Notes: generated by a model not told the origin, from the letters alone. A DNA stretch of 64,000 nucleotides from CAYVBJ01 sp964517005 (GCA_964517005.1 CAZFAJ010000003.1:1-64000); one strand, 5' to 3'; counted from the first letter of the stretch, positions 53,289 through 63,293 are shown. Numbers and translations are program-made.

Positions 53289-54435
53289 TGTTCCGAACAG
53301 ATTTATTTCGCTGCTGAATAAGCGAAAAGCAAAATCCAGATACAGGGAATTGGTAAAGGTAGAACGCCTTTCCAATGAGGCTTCACTAAAGATTGGAGAT
53401 CAGAGATATCTTGATTTCTGCAGCAATGATTATCTCGGTTTATCTGGTCATCCCGATTTAAAGAAGAGAAGTGTCGAGTATGTAGAGAAGTATGGTACTT
53501 CATCTTCCGCCTCCCGCCTTGTTACCGGCTCTCTCGCTATTCATCATAACCTGGAAAATCAGCTTTCAGAATTGTACGGAAGGGAAACGTTGATTTTCAA
53601 CAGCGGCTACCAGGCAAATATAACCATAATACCTGCTTTGGCCGGACGGCAGGATATTATTCTTTCAGATAAAAAGTGTCATAATAGTATACTCCAGGGA
53701 TGCCGGCTAAGTAATGCTCAACATATTCGTTACCAGCACAATAATATAGATCATCTTGAAAAATTATTGATTAAATACAGAGATAAAAACAACGGTGAAA
53801 CCTGGGTTGTAACAGAATCTGTTTTTAGTATGGACGGCGATCTTGCACCGCTTGAAAGGATCATTGAATTGTGCAGAAAACATGGTGCTAAACTTTACAC
53901 AGATGATGCCCATTCTACCGGCTTGTATGGAGAAAAAGGTCTTGGTTTAGGTGCAGATTACGATGAGACAGATGTTTTAATAGCAACGTTTGGTAAAGCA
54001 GCCGGTGCGTTTGGTGCTGCAGCATTGGTAAATCAGGATTTAAAAAACTATTTAATTAATTATTGCAGTGGATTTATCTACACAACAGCACTTCCTCCAT
54101 CGGTTATAGGATCTGTTTCTGCTGCGTTTGAACTGATCCCGGAAATGTCTGAGGAGAGGAGTCGTATTTCTCAAAATTCAGAATTTCTGAGAACAAAGCT
54201 GCATGAATTGGGATATAATACACTGGAAAGCCGTTCACAGATTATACCAGTGCTTACAAGATCCGATAATAAAACTGTTCAGTTGTTTGAAAAGTTAAAA
54301 CAGAACGGAATATATATTTCTGCGATACGACCGCCAACTGTACCAAAAGGTGAAAGCAGATTGCGGCTTACAGTAACGTGCCGGCATAAACCTGAAGATA
54401 TTAATCACTTGCTGAAAATTTTAGAGAATGAATAA
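53275..54435 (+). CDS. bioF: 8-amino-7-oxononanoate synthase
   Basis: 386 residues from the GTG at 53275, which overlaps the previous gene by 14 bp; earlier starts would add residues unlike the family. PLP lysine K241 (TFGKAAG), DDAHSTG (H213) and SNDYLGLSGHP are typical of the alpha-oxoamine synthases. Condenses pimeloyl-ACP (or CoA) with alanine. First gene of the bio run; its stop overlaps the esterase by 8 bp. It could be the related KBL, but the bio context supports BioF. Confidence 0.9.
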   Translation: MSLNDVPNRFISLLNKRKAKSRYRELVKVERLSNEASLKIGDQRYLDFCSNDYLGLSGHPDLKKRSVEYVEKYGTSSSASRLVTGSLAIHHNLENQLSELYGRETLIFNSGYQANITIIPALAGRQDIILSDKKCHNSILQGCRLSNAQHIRYQHNNIDHLEKLLIKYRDKNNGETWVVTESVFSMDGDLAPLERIIELCRKHGAKLYTDDAHSTGLYGEKGLGLGADYDETDVLIATFGKAAGAFGAAALVNQDLKNYLINYCSGFIYTTALPPSVIGSVSAAFELIPEMSEERSRISQNSEFLRTKLHELGYNTLESRSQIIPVLTRSDNKTVQLFEKLKQNGIYISAIRPPTVPKGESRLRLTVTCRHKPEDINHLLKILENE

Positions 54436-55129
54436 AACAGATGCACATATAATCGCATACCACGGCTGGGGATTATCGTCTGATTTCTGGAGTAAATGGG
54501 AGAATATAATAAGTGACGAGGTTCGGTTTGATGCTTCTGACAGGGGATACACCGGTTCAGAAAAAATTGTTCGTTTTGACACTGGATCAGCGTCCAAGAG
54601 AATACTTTTTGTTCACTCTTTTGGCCTTCACTGGTGCCCGCATGATGTGTTATCTGATGCCGATCACCTTGTTATATTTGGCGGATTTCTGGATTTTCAT
54701 CCCGAAAATGAGAAGAAAAAAAAGAGATCGCACTTCTTTATTCAACAAATGCTTTCACGATTTGTGGATAAACCGCGGGAAGTGCTCCAAAAATTTTTAA
54801 AAAATGTTTTTTACCCTGCCGATCCTGATCAAAAGTTCCTGGTTAGTGATATTGATCATGATAAATTGCTCGCAGACCTCACCACGATTCAGCATGAAAC
54901 ACAGTCTGCTCAGATTTTACATGAAATACCGGAAATAACAATTTTGCATGGCGAAAAAGATAAAATTGTTCCCAATGAAAAAGCACGCAAACTTTACCAC
55001 AATCTGAGATATCGTGCTCAGTATTTTGAATTGAAAAATGCAGGCCATGCTCTTCCTTATACACAGGCAGAGGCTTGCTATATGTTTTTAAAGCCATTTA
55101 TTGAGCCCGAATTTTTTGTAAAAAATTAA
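54428..55129 (+). CDS. Alpha/beta hydrolase, probable pimeloyl-ACP methyl ester esterase (BioH/BioG-like)
   Basis: 233 residues. HGWGLSSDFW opens as in BioH; the nucleophile is likely S64 in FVHSFG, with His in place of the first Gly of GxSxG. D178 (HGEKDKIVP) and H207 (NAGHALP) complete the triad. It sits between bioF and bioC, exactly where an esterase that frees pimeloyl-ACP from its methyl ester is expected. Which named class (BioH, BioG, BioJ, BioK or BioV) it belongs to cannot be told by eye. Confidence 0.8.
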   Translation: MNKTDAHIIAYHGWGLSSDFWSKWENIISDEVRFDASDRGYTGSEKIVRFDTGSASKRILFVHSFGLHWCPHDVLSDADHLVIFGGFLDFHPENEKKKKRSHFFIQQMLSRFVDKPREVLQKFLKNVFYPADPDQKFLVSDIDHDKLLADLTTIQHETQSAQILHEIPEITILHGEKDKIVPNEKARKLYHNLRYRAQYFELKNAGHALPYTQAEACYMFLKPFIEPEFFVKN

Positions 55130-55138
55130 ACGTACTCT

Positions 55139-55740
55139 TTGAAGAATATCGAAAAAAACAAAATAGAAACAGCATTCTCCGGTGCACCGGCATTCTATCA
55201 CAAGAATGCGGATTTACAAAAGAAAACTGCAGCAAGACTTGCCCGTTCTGTTGAGCCCTGGAAATACTCTATTCCGAAGGGACAAGTTTTGGAAGTGGGA
55301 GCCGGGACGGGATTCTTTTCTGAACACCTGGCAAGGATATTTTCTGAAAGAGAGGTAGTTATTTCTGATTTATCTGAAAAGATGCTGTCAGCATGCAAAG
55401 AGAATATCGGCAGTTACGANNNNNNNNNNNNNNNNNNNNNNNNNNNNNNNNNNNNNNNNNNNNNNNNNNNNNNNNNNNNNNNNNNNNNNNNNNNNNNNNN
55501 NNNNNNNNNNNNNNNNNNNATCAGATAGATTTTTATGAGGATAATTATATAGAAACTTATGATTCAGCAATCCAATTTTTCCGACATTTAAAAAAAATTG
55601 GTGTATCAACTTCCATGTATAATAAATCTCTGCCGGTGAGAGATTTTAAGAAACTGCTTGAGTACTGGGATCAGAAGTCTGAAGGGGTGATTAAAGTAAC
55701 CTATCATCTTATTTTTCTCGCAATCAAAAAATCTGAATAA
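55139..55740 (+). CDS. bioC: Malonyl-ACP O-methyltransferase BioC, interrupted by an assembly gap
   Basis: The first 93 codons (TTG start at 55139) contain ARLARSVEPW and SAM-binding motif I VLEVGAGTGFFSEHLA. Then come 100 Ns. The last 73 codons after the gap end in LIFLAIKKSE, and the segment ETYDSAIQFFRHLKKIGVST is the BioC C-terminal region. The two parts are in different frames across the 100 Ns, which means the gap length is arbitrary, not a frameshift. BioC methylates malonyl-ACP to prime pimelate synthesis. The total expected length is about 250 residues, so roughly 80 codons are missing. Confidence 0.85.
55420..55519. other. Assembly gap (100 Ns)
   Basis: Exactly 100 Ns inside bioC. 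A round number is the usual placeholder for a gap of unknown size. Confidence 0.98.
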
Positions 55741-55750
55741 AATTTATACT

Positions 55751-56371
55751 ATGGATTTTCCGGAGAAATTATTTGTAACTGGTACTGATACGGATATAGG
55801 AAAAACGATTGTCTCTTCCGTGCTTGTAAAAGGCCTGAATGCCGGATATTGGAAACCTGTTCAGGCCGGGATTGAACCATGCACTGATACAGAATATGTT
55901 AAGCGGCTAACCGGTTTAAATGACAGATATTTTTATCGCGAAAGCTATAAATTAAAAACTCCAATGAGTCCTCACGCTTCAGCCAAGATTGACGGGGTGA
56001 AAATCGACTTGGGGAATATCAAAATTCCTGATTTTTCGCAAAACCAACTGATTATAGAGGGAGCCGGCGGCTTAATCGTGCCTTTAAATGAATCAAAAAT
56101 GATCATTGATCTTATTAAATACCTTGATATCCCGGTCTTGGTGGTTGCCAAATCGGGACTTGGAACACTTAATCACACACTTTTAAGCCTGATGGCTCTT
56201 CGCAGTTACAATATTTCAATCTTTGGTGTTGTTATGAATGGTGAATTTCACTCTTCGAATAAAGAAGCTATCAGGAAGTATGGTGATATAGAAAATATCT
56301 ATCAACTTCCTCCATTGAAAAATTTAAATCCCGCTGAGCTTTCTTCAGCATTTAATCATACCTTCAGCTAA
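55751..56371 (+). CDS. bioD: Dethiobiotin synthase
   Basis: 206 residues. P-loop GTDTDIGKT (11-19), catalytic lysine in GYWKPVQAG, IIEGAGGLIVPLNE and PVLVVAKSGLGTLNHTLLSL are diagnostic. Closes the ureido ring with CO2 and ATP. Adjacent to bioA, next base after its stop. Confidence 0.96.
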   Translation: MDFPEKLFVTGTDTDIGKTIVSSVLVKGLNAGYWKPVQAGIEPCTDTEYVKRLTGLNDRYFYRESYKLKTPMSPHASAKIDGVKIDLGNIKIPDFSQNQLIIEGAGGLIVPLNESKMIIDLIKYLDIPVLVVAKSGLGTLNHTLLSLMALRSYNISIFGVVMNGEFHSSNKEAIRKYGDIENIYQLPPLKNLNPAELSSAFNHTFS

Positions 56372-57664
56372 ATGCATCCAAATGTCTGGCATCCCTTTAC
56401 AATATTAAAAGACAGTTTACAACCTCTGAAAGTTGTGTCGGGCAAAGGCATATGGCTCGAACTTGAAGACGGGCAACGAGTTGTTGATTGCATTTCGAGC
56501 TGGTGGGTAAACCTGCACGGACACTCTCACCCGGTAATTGTTGAAGCAATTAAAAAACAGGCAGAAACACTTGAGCATGTTATTTTTGCCAATTTTACCC
56601 ATGAACCGGCTGAACAGCTTGCAGAGAAGTTAACTCAAAAACTACCCGGAGCCCTTAATAAAGTTTTTTATTCGGATAACGGGTCTACTGCTGTTGAAGT
56701 GGCTCTGAAAATTGCCTGGCAATATTGGGAGAACAGGGGACAGAAAAGAAAGAAATTTATAGCATTTGAAGGTTCTTATCATGGAGATACATTCGGGGCG
56801 ATGTCTGTCGGGTCGCGGTCCGTGTTTTCACATGTATTCAGTAATCTGCTGTTTGATGTTGAGTATGTTCCGTATCCTGAAAACTGGATGGGAAGTAAAA
56901 CTGCAAACGAGAGAGAGAATTATGTAATTGAGCTTCTGGAGACAAAAATGTTAAGGAACCCCGAAGATTACGCAGGGATCATAATAGAACCGCTTGTACA
57001 GGGTGCCGGTGGAATGCGTATGTGCCGACCCGAATTTTTGCAAAAATTGAAAAAAGTAAGCAGAAAATTTCCAGCTCTTCTGATTTATGATGAAGTAATG
57101 ACCGGGTTTGGAAGAACAGGAGATTTATTTGCTTCTACAAAGTCAGGTACAGAACCTGATATAATCTGTCTTTCGAAGGGAATCACGGGCGGATTTTTGC
57201 CATTTGCAGCAACAGTTTGCAGCGACCGGGTCTATGAAACCTTCTACTCCGAAGATCCTCTAAAAACATTCTGGCATGGTCACAGTTACACAGCTAATCC
57301 TATCGGTTGCGCAGCTGCACTGGCTTCTCTGGAGCTTCTTATTTATAACCGGGAGAAGTTTGAAACAATGCAGCAAAAGCATGAATCACTGATGTTATCG
57401 CTGGCTACTATGGACCGGATCGACAAAATAAGGGTAACGGGTACGATCGCGGCTTTTACAGTTAAAAACAATTCGGAAAGCGGTTACTTTAACAAGATTG
57501 GAAATGCCGTAAAAAAAGAGTGTATCAAATACGGAATTTTGATACGACCACTCGGGGATGTCATATACCTGATGCCGCCTTACTGCATTACGGACGAAGA
57601 GTTAAAAATGGTTTATGAAAAACTCGGAAAATTGCTGGAATCACAATTCAAAGAGTTTGCCTGA
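56372..57664 (+). CDS. bioA: Adenosylmethionine-8-amino-7-oxononanoate aminotransferase
   Basis: 430 residues, class III PLP aminotransferase. K269 in LSKGITGG holds PLP; YDEVMTGFGRTGDLFA and the SSWWVNLHGHSHP substrate-side motif fit BioA. Converts KAPA to DAPA using SAM. Last gene of the plus-strand bio run. Confidence 0.95.
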   Translation: MHPNVWHPFTILKDSLQPLKVVSGKGIWLELEDGQRVVDCISSWWVNLHGHSHPVIVEAIKKQAETLEHVIFANFTHEPAEQLAEKLTQKLPGALNKVFYSDNGSTAVEVALKIAWQYWENRGQKRKKFIAFEGSYHGDTFGAMSVGSRSVFSHVFSNLLFDVEYVPYPENWMGSKTANERENYVIELLETKMLRNPEDYAGIIIEPLVQGAGGMRMCRPEFLQKLKKVSRKFPALLIYDEVMTGFGRTGDLFASTKSGTEPDIICLSKGITGGFLPFAATVCSDRVYETFYSEDPLKTFWHGHSYTANPIGCAAALASLELLIYNREKFETMQQKHESLMLSLATMDRIDKIRVTGTIAAFTVKNNSESGYFNKIGNAVKKECIKYGILIRPLGDVIYLMPPYCITDEELKMVYEKLGKLLESQFKEFA

Positions 57665-57711
57665 TTTTTTCGGTTAACACAAATGTATGCCCTTAACAGA
57701 GCAAGATTTGT

Positions 57712-58437
57712 TTATACAGATTCAACAAATATATTAATCAGGGAGTAATAAATTGACGTTCTGCCTTCAAATCCGGAATCTGTACCGAAGAAAAACCAAA
57801 TGCGTCCGTTTTCATCGGCAGTTACTTCAATTGCATCTTCTTCAGCCATTTGAAGGTCTTTAAACTCCCACTCATCAGCGTTTTCGTCTGAACAGTCTCT
57901 GGAATTAGCAATATTTCCGAGTAATACAGCATTTTCTCCTCCTTGTGACTGGTTTCCTTTATCCACATTTAAGCGAAGAATTTCCCGATTTCCTTCTTCT
58001 AACACCGGCAGAGGTTCAATTACAGAAGTTCCCGCTTTTAGAAAAACAGATTCACCGGGAGCACCTCCCGCTCCTACACAATTTTGAGGGACATTTGTTG
58101 CGATTCTTATCTGATAGCGAATTTTTACTTCTTGCCCGGATGACAAGCCTGTAAACTGTTGTTTAAAAAACATAAAAAGATCATCACTTAAGTTTACGCC
58201 TGAAATAAAGAGGGCATTCTGAGTGGTGTCGAGCGGTTCCGGAAGGGGAAGGAAATCGACCTCCAGGTCAAAGTTTTCCCTGCTATCTGGTGGCAGTTCT
58301 GCGAACTCACCGGTCCAGCCTTGGGGACTTTCAAAAAAATCGAAAGTTAAACGCGTGGTAAATGTACTATCTGTATCTGTTCCGCAACCGGAGACCAGGA
58401 GTACAAATAGTATTGGGAAGATTGTGTAGCTCTTCAT
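57712..58437 (-). CDS. Hypothetical lipoprotein
   Basis: 241 residues. Signal MKSYTIFPILFVLLVSGC ends in lipobox VSGC (C18). Mature part is beta-rich and acidic, with an aromatic WFFFGTDSGF near the C-terminus, and three cysteines beyond C18. No family recognised. It lies between bioA (convergent) and bioB (co-directional, upstream). Confidence 0.65.
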   Translation of the reverse strand: MKSYTIFPILFVLLVSGCGTDTDSTFTTRLTFDFFESPQGWTGEFAELPPDSRENFDLEVDFLPLPEPLDTTQNALFISGVNLSDDLFMFFKQQFTGLSSGQEVKIRYQIRIATNVPQNCVGAGGAPGESVFLKAGTSVIEPLPVLEEGNREILRLNVDKGNQSQGGENAVLLGNIANSRDCSDENADEWEFKDLQMAEEDAIEVTADENGRIWFFFGTDSGFEGRTSIYYSLINIFVESV

Positions 58438-58573
58438 AAATGTACCTGACGTTGAAATCGGGGTTGCTGTGAGTTTATATAAAACAGCTTCTAAAGGTTC
58501 AGCGTTTATACTTAATGATACACAGGAATTTTTTATCTCTATCTATAATCGAAGATTCATCAACTGCCGGAAA

Positions 58574-59572
58574 CTATTTTAGTGCAGCAGCCGGAAGATG
58601 CTCTTTTTTAGCGTTTTTGAAAGATTCTCTTGGTTTTAGGCCTAAAATTTTAAACATCTGCATATCTTCTCCCAAATCGTTGTTGCATGTCGTCAGGAGT
58701 TTTTCGCCTGTAAAAATTGAATTTGCACCGGCCATAAAACAGTGAGCTTGTTGTTCCATGCTCATATTCACACGTCCGGCAGACAGGCGAACCATAGATT
58801 TTGGCATTGTAATTCTGGCAGTTGCAATCATACGGGCCATATCATACCAGGGTACTTCGGGCTGATTTTCCATCGGCGTGCCTTCTACTGCGATTAAGGC
58901 ATTAATTGGTACGGATTCGGGATGTTCGGGCATGGTTGCTAAATTGTGAATTAGCTCAATACGATCCTGATCGGTTTCTCCCATGCCAATGATCCCGCCA
59001 CAACAGACAGATATATTATTATTCCGAACCTTTTTAAGTGTATCAAGCCGGTCCTGATATGTTCTGGTAGTTATAATACGGTTATAAAAATCTTCACTGC
59101 TGTCGAGGTTGTGATTGTAAGCATACAGCCCGGCCTCTTTCAGTTTCTGAGCCTGCTCATCGTTCAGCATGCCCAGGGTGCAGCAGACCTCCATATCCAT
59201 AGATGTGATTTCACTGACCATTTCAATAACTTTTTCAAAATCTTTATTCTTTCGGGCATTTTTCCAGGCAGCTCCCATACAAAATCGGGTGCTTCCGGCA
59301 TTTTTTGCTTTTTGTGCAGATGACAAAATCGTCTCTTTATCAAGCATCTTTTCGGCATCAACTTCTGTCGTATAATGAGCAGATTGCGGGCAGTAGGAGC
59401 AATCTTCAGAACATCCCCCGGTTTTGATGGATAAGAGAGTACAAACCTGAACTTCACCCGTTTCGTGATACTGCCGGTGAATGGTTGCCGCCCTATAAAT
59501 AAGTTCAAGCAGTGGAGTGTTATAAATTTCTTTTATATCCTGCAGAGTCCAGTTATTTTTTAGATCGGTCAT
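58574..59572 (-). CDS. bioB: Biotin synthase
   Basis: 332 residues, radical SAM enzyme. The CxxxCxxC cluster motif is C54, C58, C61 (GGCSEDCSYCPQ); auxiliary [2Fe-2S] residues, MVRLSAGRVNM and YNHNLDSSEDFY are the BioB signatures. Inserts sulphur into dethiobiotin. Separate from the other bio genes and on the opposite strand, with its own upstream region. Confidence 0.97.
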   Translation of the reverse strand: MTDLKNNWTLQDIKEIYNTPLLELIYRAATIHRQYHETGEVQVCTLLSIKTGGCSEDCSYCPQSAHYTTEVDAEKMLDKETILSSAQKAKNAGSTRFCMGAAWKNARKNKDFEKVIEMVSEITSMDMEVCCTLGMLNDEQAQKLKEAGLYAYNHNLDSSEDFYNRIITTRTYQDRLDTLKKVRNNNISVCCGGIIGMGETDQDRIELIHNLATMPEHPESVPINALIAVEGTPMENQPEVPWYDMARMIATARITMPKSMVRLSAGRVNMSMEQQAHCFMAGANSIFTGEKLLTTCNNDLGEDMQMFKILGLKPRESFKNAKKEHLPAAALK

Positions 59573-59825
59573 TTTTTGTTTTAATTCGTGGGTTTTACCA
59601 GTTAAGATAACTTCAAAGAAATATATGGTTTAAAAATCAGTTACTTTATATTGACAAAATGAATCATCAGAAGTTGTAAAACTTAAAAAAGAAGATTCAT
59701 ATTTGATAGTTTTACATTTTTGAAACTTAAAGAAGTATCGAGGAAAAAATAGCAGAATGCAACCAAAAAATCTTAACTAATCTCTGTAATTTCGTGAGCC
59801 CGGCTGTCATCTAAAAAATTAATTT

Positions 59826-60536
59826 ATGTCCGAAGTTCTAATTTCAGGTAAACACTCCTTTAAAACGGAAGTACCTTTCAAGATTATCGAAACAGGAAGA
59901 AAAGAACCAAAACCTCTGATTCTTTATCTGCACGGGTTTAATCAAAATATTGAACAATTTGAAACTGATTGCATGAGTCTTACAAAAGGACTGATGGCTT
60001 ACCATCTTTTTATACAGGGTCCATACCCGATTTATGATCGGTCAAGAACAAAAAATGTATCTGAGTGGGGCAGGGCATGGTACTTGTATGATGGAAATCG
60101 CGGACAGTTCATTAAATCACTTGAAATAACTTCACAATTTTTACAAGAAATAGTAGACCAATTGCTCCCTCATATTGAAGTTACCAGAATGGGAGTTGTC
60201 GGATATTCAATGGGCGGATATCTTGCCGGTTATTTCTCTTTCACACGCTGGAAGCATGTAAATGAGCTTGTTGGAATAGGGTGCAGGCTAAAAACGGAAG
60301 TTTTAAATGGTAACTGGAATAACCTCGGGCATATGCATATAGTAGCCATACATGGAAAAGATGATACCTCAGTGAGCGGAGAAAATCAGATCAGGGAGAT
60401 CGAAGCTCTGAAAAATCACGGTATTGATGCAGAAATTATGACTCTGGATGAAGGACATAAATTAACAGATTCGTATATTGAACAGGTTCTAAGGTGGTTC
60501 AGCCAAAAAGGCTATAAAAAAACAGATAAAAAGTAG
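59826..60536 (+). CDS. Alpha/beta hydrolase (phospholipase/carboxylesterase family)
   Basis: 236 residues. Oxyanion motif LYLHGFNQN (about 33-41), nucleophile S128 in GYSMGG, acid D180 in HGKDDTSV and H211 in DEGHKL. Fits the small esterase/phospholipase family (PF02230-like). Cytoplasmic, no signal peptide. Substrate unknown. Divergent from bioB. Confidence 0.85.
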   Translation: MSEVLISGKHSFKTEVPFKIIETGRKEPKPLILYLHGFNQNIEQFETDCMSLTKGLMAYHLFIQGPYPIYDRSRTKNVSEWGRAWYLYDGNRGQFIKSLEITSQFLQEIVDQLLPHIEVTRMGVVGYSMGGYLAGYFSFTRWKHVNELVGIGCRLKTEVLNGNWNNLGHMHIVAIHGKDDTSVSGENQIREIEALKNHGIDAEIMTLDEGHKLTDSYIEQVLRWFSQKGYKKTDKK

Positions 60537-60604
60537 GATTTATATAAAATTTTTCTAATTTTCCAACCTGTTAAACCCGACGGCAACTAAATATAATTTA
60601 AATT

Positions 60605-61312
60605 ATGACTGAAACTGCTATTAGTAGCACTCCAATGGAAATACTTGTTATCGAAGATGACCCTACTGTCAGGACGTTGGTAAAAGCAATTCTTGAACAC
60701 AACGGTAATAATGTATCGATAGCTGAAACAGCAACAGAAGGTGAGAGTTTGGCACTTGGGAATGACTATGATATGATAATTCTTGATTTGCGTCTGCCGG
60801 ATGGATCCGGGTATGATGTATGTTCGAATATCAGGGATAAAGAGATTAAAACCCCGATTTTATTTCTATCTGCCGAACACGAAACAGATGTTAAAATCAA
60901 ATGTCTCAAGGTTGGGGCTGATGATTATCTGACCAAGCCTTTTAACAGTGAAGAGCTCATTGCAAGGATTGAGGCAATTTCCCGCAGAAGTTCAGCCAAG
61001 GGAGCAGAGAAAGAGATTAGCTGCAAAGAATTAACGGTAGATATCATTTCCCGTGAAATGATTATTAATGAAAACCGTATTCCTCTCACAAATAACGAAT
61101 TTAATTTACTCGTCTATTTGATGAAGAATAAAAACAGAATTATCTCTCAGGAAGAGCTTGCTCAAAAAGTTTGGAATATCCATTTTGATACCCAAACGAA
61201 TTACATCAATGTTTACATCAGTTATCTTCGTAAAAAGATCAGAGAAAATTCTGAAGAAGATTATATCGAGACAGTTCGGAAAAAGGGATTTATTTTTCAG
61301 TGTGACGAATAA
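60605..61312 (+). CDS. OmpR/PhoB-type response regulator
   Basis: 235 residues. Receiver domain with phospho-acceptor D61 (IILDLRLPDGSG), E17-D18-D19 acidic pocket and K in YLTKPFN; winged-helix DNA-binding domain about 135-232 (LTNNEFNLLVYLMKNKNRII, NYINVYISYLRKKI, YIETVRKKGFIF). No cognate histidine kinase adjacent, so an orphan in this window. Function unknown. Confidence 0.93.
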   Translation: MTETAISSTPMEILVIEDDPTVRTLVKAILEHNGNNVSIAETATEGESLALGNDYDMIILDLRLPDGSGYDVCSNIRDKEIKTPILFLSAEHETDVKIKCLKVGADDYLTKPFNSEELIARIEAISRRSSAKGAEKEISCKELTVDIISREMIINENRIPLTNNEFNLLVYLMKNKNRIISQEELAQKVWNIHFDTQTNYINVYISYLRKKIRENSEEDYIETVRKKGFIFQCDE

Positions 61313-61384
61313 CCTGGCCTGAAAAATTTTCAATAGATACAAACTAAACAGATTCTTTCGGAAAAAATGATAATTTTGGTGATA

Positions 61385-61822
61385 TCATCCGGGATATCCG
61401 CCTGAGATATATCCTCTGAGTGAGCTGATTTCCATTTCCTGTTTGTCAATAATTGATTTCACCACGTCTCCTATTGAAATAACGCCAACAACTTTTTCGT
61501 CATTCAAAACAGGCAAATGACGGATTTTCTTTTCGGTCATCATCATCATACAATAATTGACCGTATCCTTTGGATCAACACAGTGTAATTGATCGGTCAT
61601 AATTTTCCGAACATCTGTTGTTTTGGATTTTCTTCCTTTCAAAATTACTTTATTTCTGTAATCTCGTTCAGAAATGATACCTCTCAACTGATCATCCTGC
61701 ATAACAAGAAGTGCTCCGATATTAAGATCCGCCATTTTAGCAATTGCGTTATATACGGTTTCGTCAGGTTCAACCGAATATATTTCTCTTCCTTTCTGTT
61801 TTAAAATGTCTTGTACCAGCAT
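61385..61822 (-). CDS. CBS-domain protein
   Basis: 145 residues when started at ATG 61822, where AAGGAG lies a few bases upstream; a longer reading from 61876 has no such site. Two CBS domains (about 1-60: YSVEPDETVYNAIAKMADLN; 75-135: VDPKDTVNYCMMMMTEKKIR, GVISIGDVVKSII). Such pairs bind adenine nucleotides and regulate partner proteins. No partner is clear. Confidence 0.87.
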   Translation of the reverse strand: MLVQDILKQKGREIYSVEPDETVYNAIAKMADLNIGALLVMQDDQLRGIISERDYRNKVILKGRKSKTTDVRKIMTDQLHCVDPKDTVNYCMMMMTEKKIRHLPVLNDEKVVGVISIGDVVKSIIDKQEMEISSLRGYISGGYPG

Positions 61823-61928
61823 ATTTCTCCTTGTTTTTATTGTAGACCTATCTTCAATAAAAACAATTTTCTGCAATATGCAATACTATTCGTAAATTTA
61901 TTTTTGTAAAAACTGGTACATAAATAAC

Positions 61929-63293
61929 TTACCGGGGAAGTTTTTGATCCATGTCAGCGATGATAAAAGCGTGTACTGCCATTGCTGCTACATTAAGCTT
62001 AAATTCTTCTCTGTCGATTATATCAATAACATCGGCACCGGTATGGTGATACCAGAAGTATTTTTCCCTCTCCACAACAAGTCCCATCCCGGGAACGCGG
62101 TCTCGTATGAGAGGACTGATATCGGCTCCGCCTCCGCCACGAAGAATTTCACCTGCTTCAATTGGTTCCAGAAGGGTTGCGATACTTCTCAAAATTTCAA
62201 GCGCCTCATCTGAACCTGTAAAACCAAAGCCCAGCGGTTTAAAAACACCACTGTCCGATTCAATAGCAAGAACATGGTTTTCGAGGCCTTCTTCTTTGGC
62301 CAGCTCATGATATTTACGTGCACCCCGTAATCCATTTTCTTCATTTGTCCACAAAACAACACGAATGGTTCTCTTCGGTGTTAATCCAAGTTTTCTGATG
62401 AGCCGTGCTGCTTCCCAGGCGACAAAACAACCGCCTGCATCATCCATAGCTCCCTGGCCAATATCCCATGAATCGATATGTCCGCCTATTGTGATAATCT
62501 CGTTCGGGAATTCGCTGCCTTTGATTTCTGCAATCACGTTACGTGACTCTTTTTCAGGCAGGGATTCCGCTTCCATATAGAGATGAACCTGAATTTCTTC
62601 ACCCCGGTCATACATTCGCTGTAAAAAATTTGCATCTTCAACGGTGATAGCCGCATGGGGAATCGGATCTATTCCTTCCTGGTAACTGGAATTGCCTGTG
62701 TGCAGGGTTTGCATCGAAAATGGAGTCACAGACCTTACAAGGGAAGCAGCTGCCCCAGCACGGGATGCATAAACCGCGCCTTGTGTTCGATACTGCACGG
62801 TTTCTCCATATGTCGTAAACGGTACGTTGAAAAGAACAATATTCCCTTCAACAGTGTCTTGCTTTTGGGCAAGTTCCTCAAAACTTTGAACAACAACTAC
62901 TTTGGCAGTGATCCCGGTATCGGGAGTGGCAATACTGTTTCCGAGGCCAATTATGGGAAGATTTCTTTCGTATGGGAGAATTAACCTTGCATGTTCATTT
63001 CCTCGTACCCAGTGAGGCACCATCACAGATTGAGTGGTTACCCGGTCAAAATTATCCTCTTTCATTTTGTCAATCACCCAATCGATTGAATTTTCAAGCA
63101 TATCCGATCCGGATAGCCGGGTGGGAAAATAATCAACAAAATGGGTTAATCTTTCAAATCCCGAATTATCGGAAAGAGACGAGTCAATGATTGTTCTGGA
63201 TAAAGTCTGATATTCCGGAGGTTCAAAATCTTGGGCTTCAACAGGCCCGGAAAAAGTGGATATCAAAAGAAGAGTAAGTAAAAATTGTTTCAT
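61929..63293 (-). CDS. M28 family zinc metallopeptidase, exported
   Basis: 454 residues from ATG 63293, giving signal peptide MKQFLLTLLLISTFSGPVEA; an upstream ATG would add 22 residues ahead of it. Zinc ligands are visible: H272 (GGHIDSWD), D284 (AMDDAGG), E318-E319 (WTNEENG), D in IESDSG, and C-terminal H in HHTGADVID. A PA-type insertion lies between. Probably a periplasmic or surface aminopeptidase or carboxypeptidase. Confidence 0.9.
   Translation of the reverse strand: MKQFLLTLLLISTFSGPVEAQDFEPPEYQTLSRTIIDSSLSDNSGFERLTHFVDYFPTRLSGSDMLENSIDWVIDKMKEDNFDRVTTQSVMVPHWVRGNEHARLILPYERNLPIIGLGNSIATPDTGITAKVVVVQSFEELAQKQDTVEGNIVLFNVPFTTYGETVQYRTQGAVYASRAGAAASLVRSVTPFSMQTLHTGNSSYQEGIDPIPHAAITVEDANFLQRMYDRGEEIQVHLYMEAESLPEKESRNVIAEIKGSEFPNEIITIGGHIDSWDIGQGAMDDAGGCFVAWEAARLIRKLGLTPKRTIRVVLWTNEENGLRGARKYHELAKEEGLENHVLAIESDSGVFKPLGFGFTGSDEALEILRSIATLLEPIEAGEILRGGGGADISPLIRDRVPGMGLVVEREKYFWYHHTGADVIDIIDREEFKLNVAAMAVHAFIIADMDQKLPR

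Noticed and set aside
55393..55740. Separate short gene after the assembly gap
   Set aside because: Its only in-frame start lies before the Ns in another frame; the sequence is the C-terminal part of BioC.
59573..59825. Biotin-responsive operator or riboswitch upstream of bioB
   Set aside because: No conserved operator palindrome or structured leader was recognisable by eye in the 253-bp gap.
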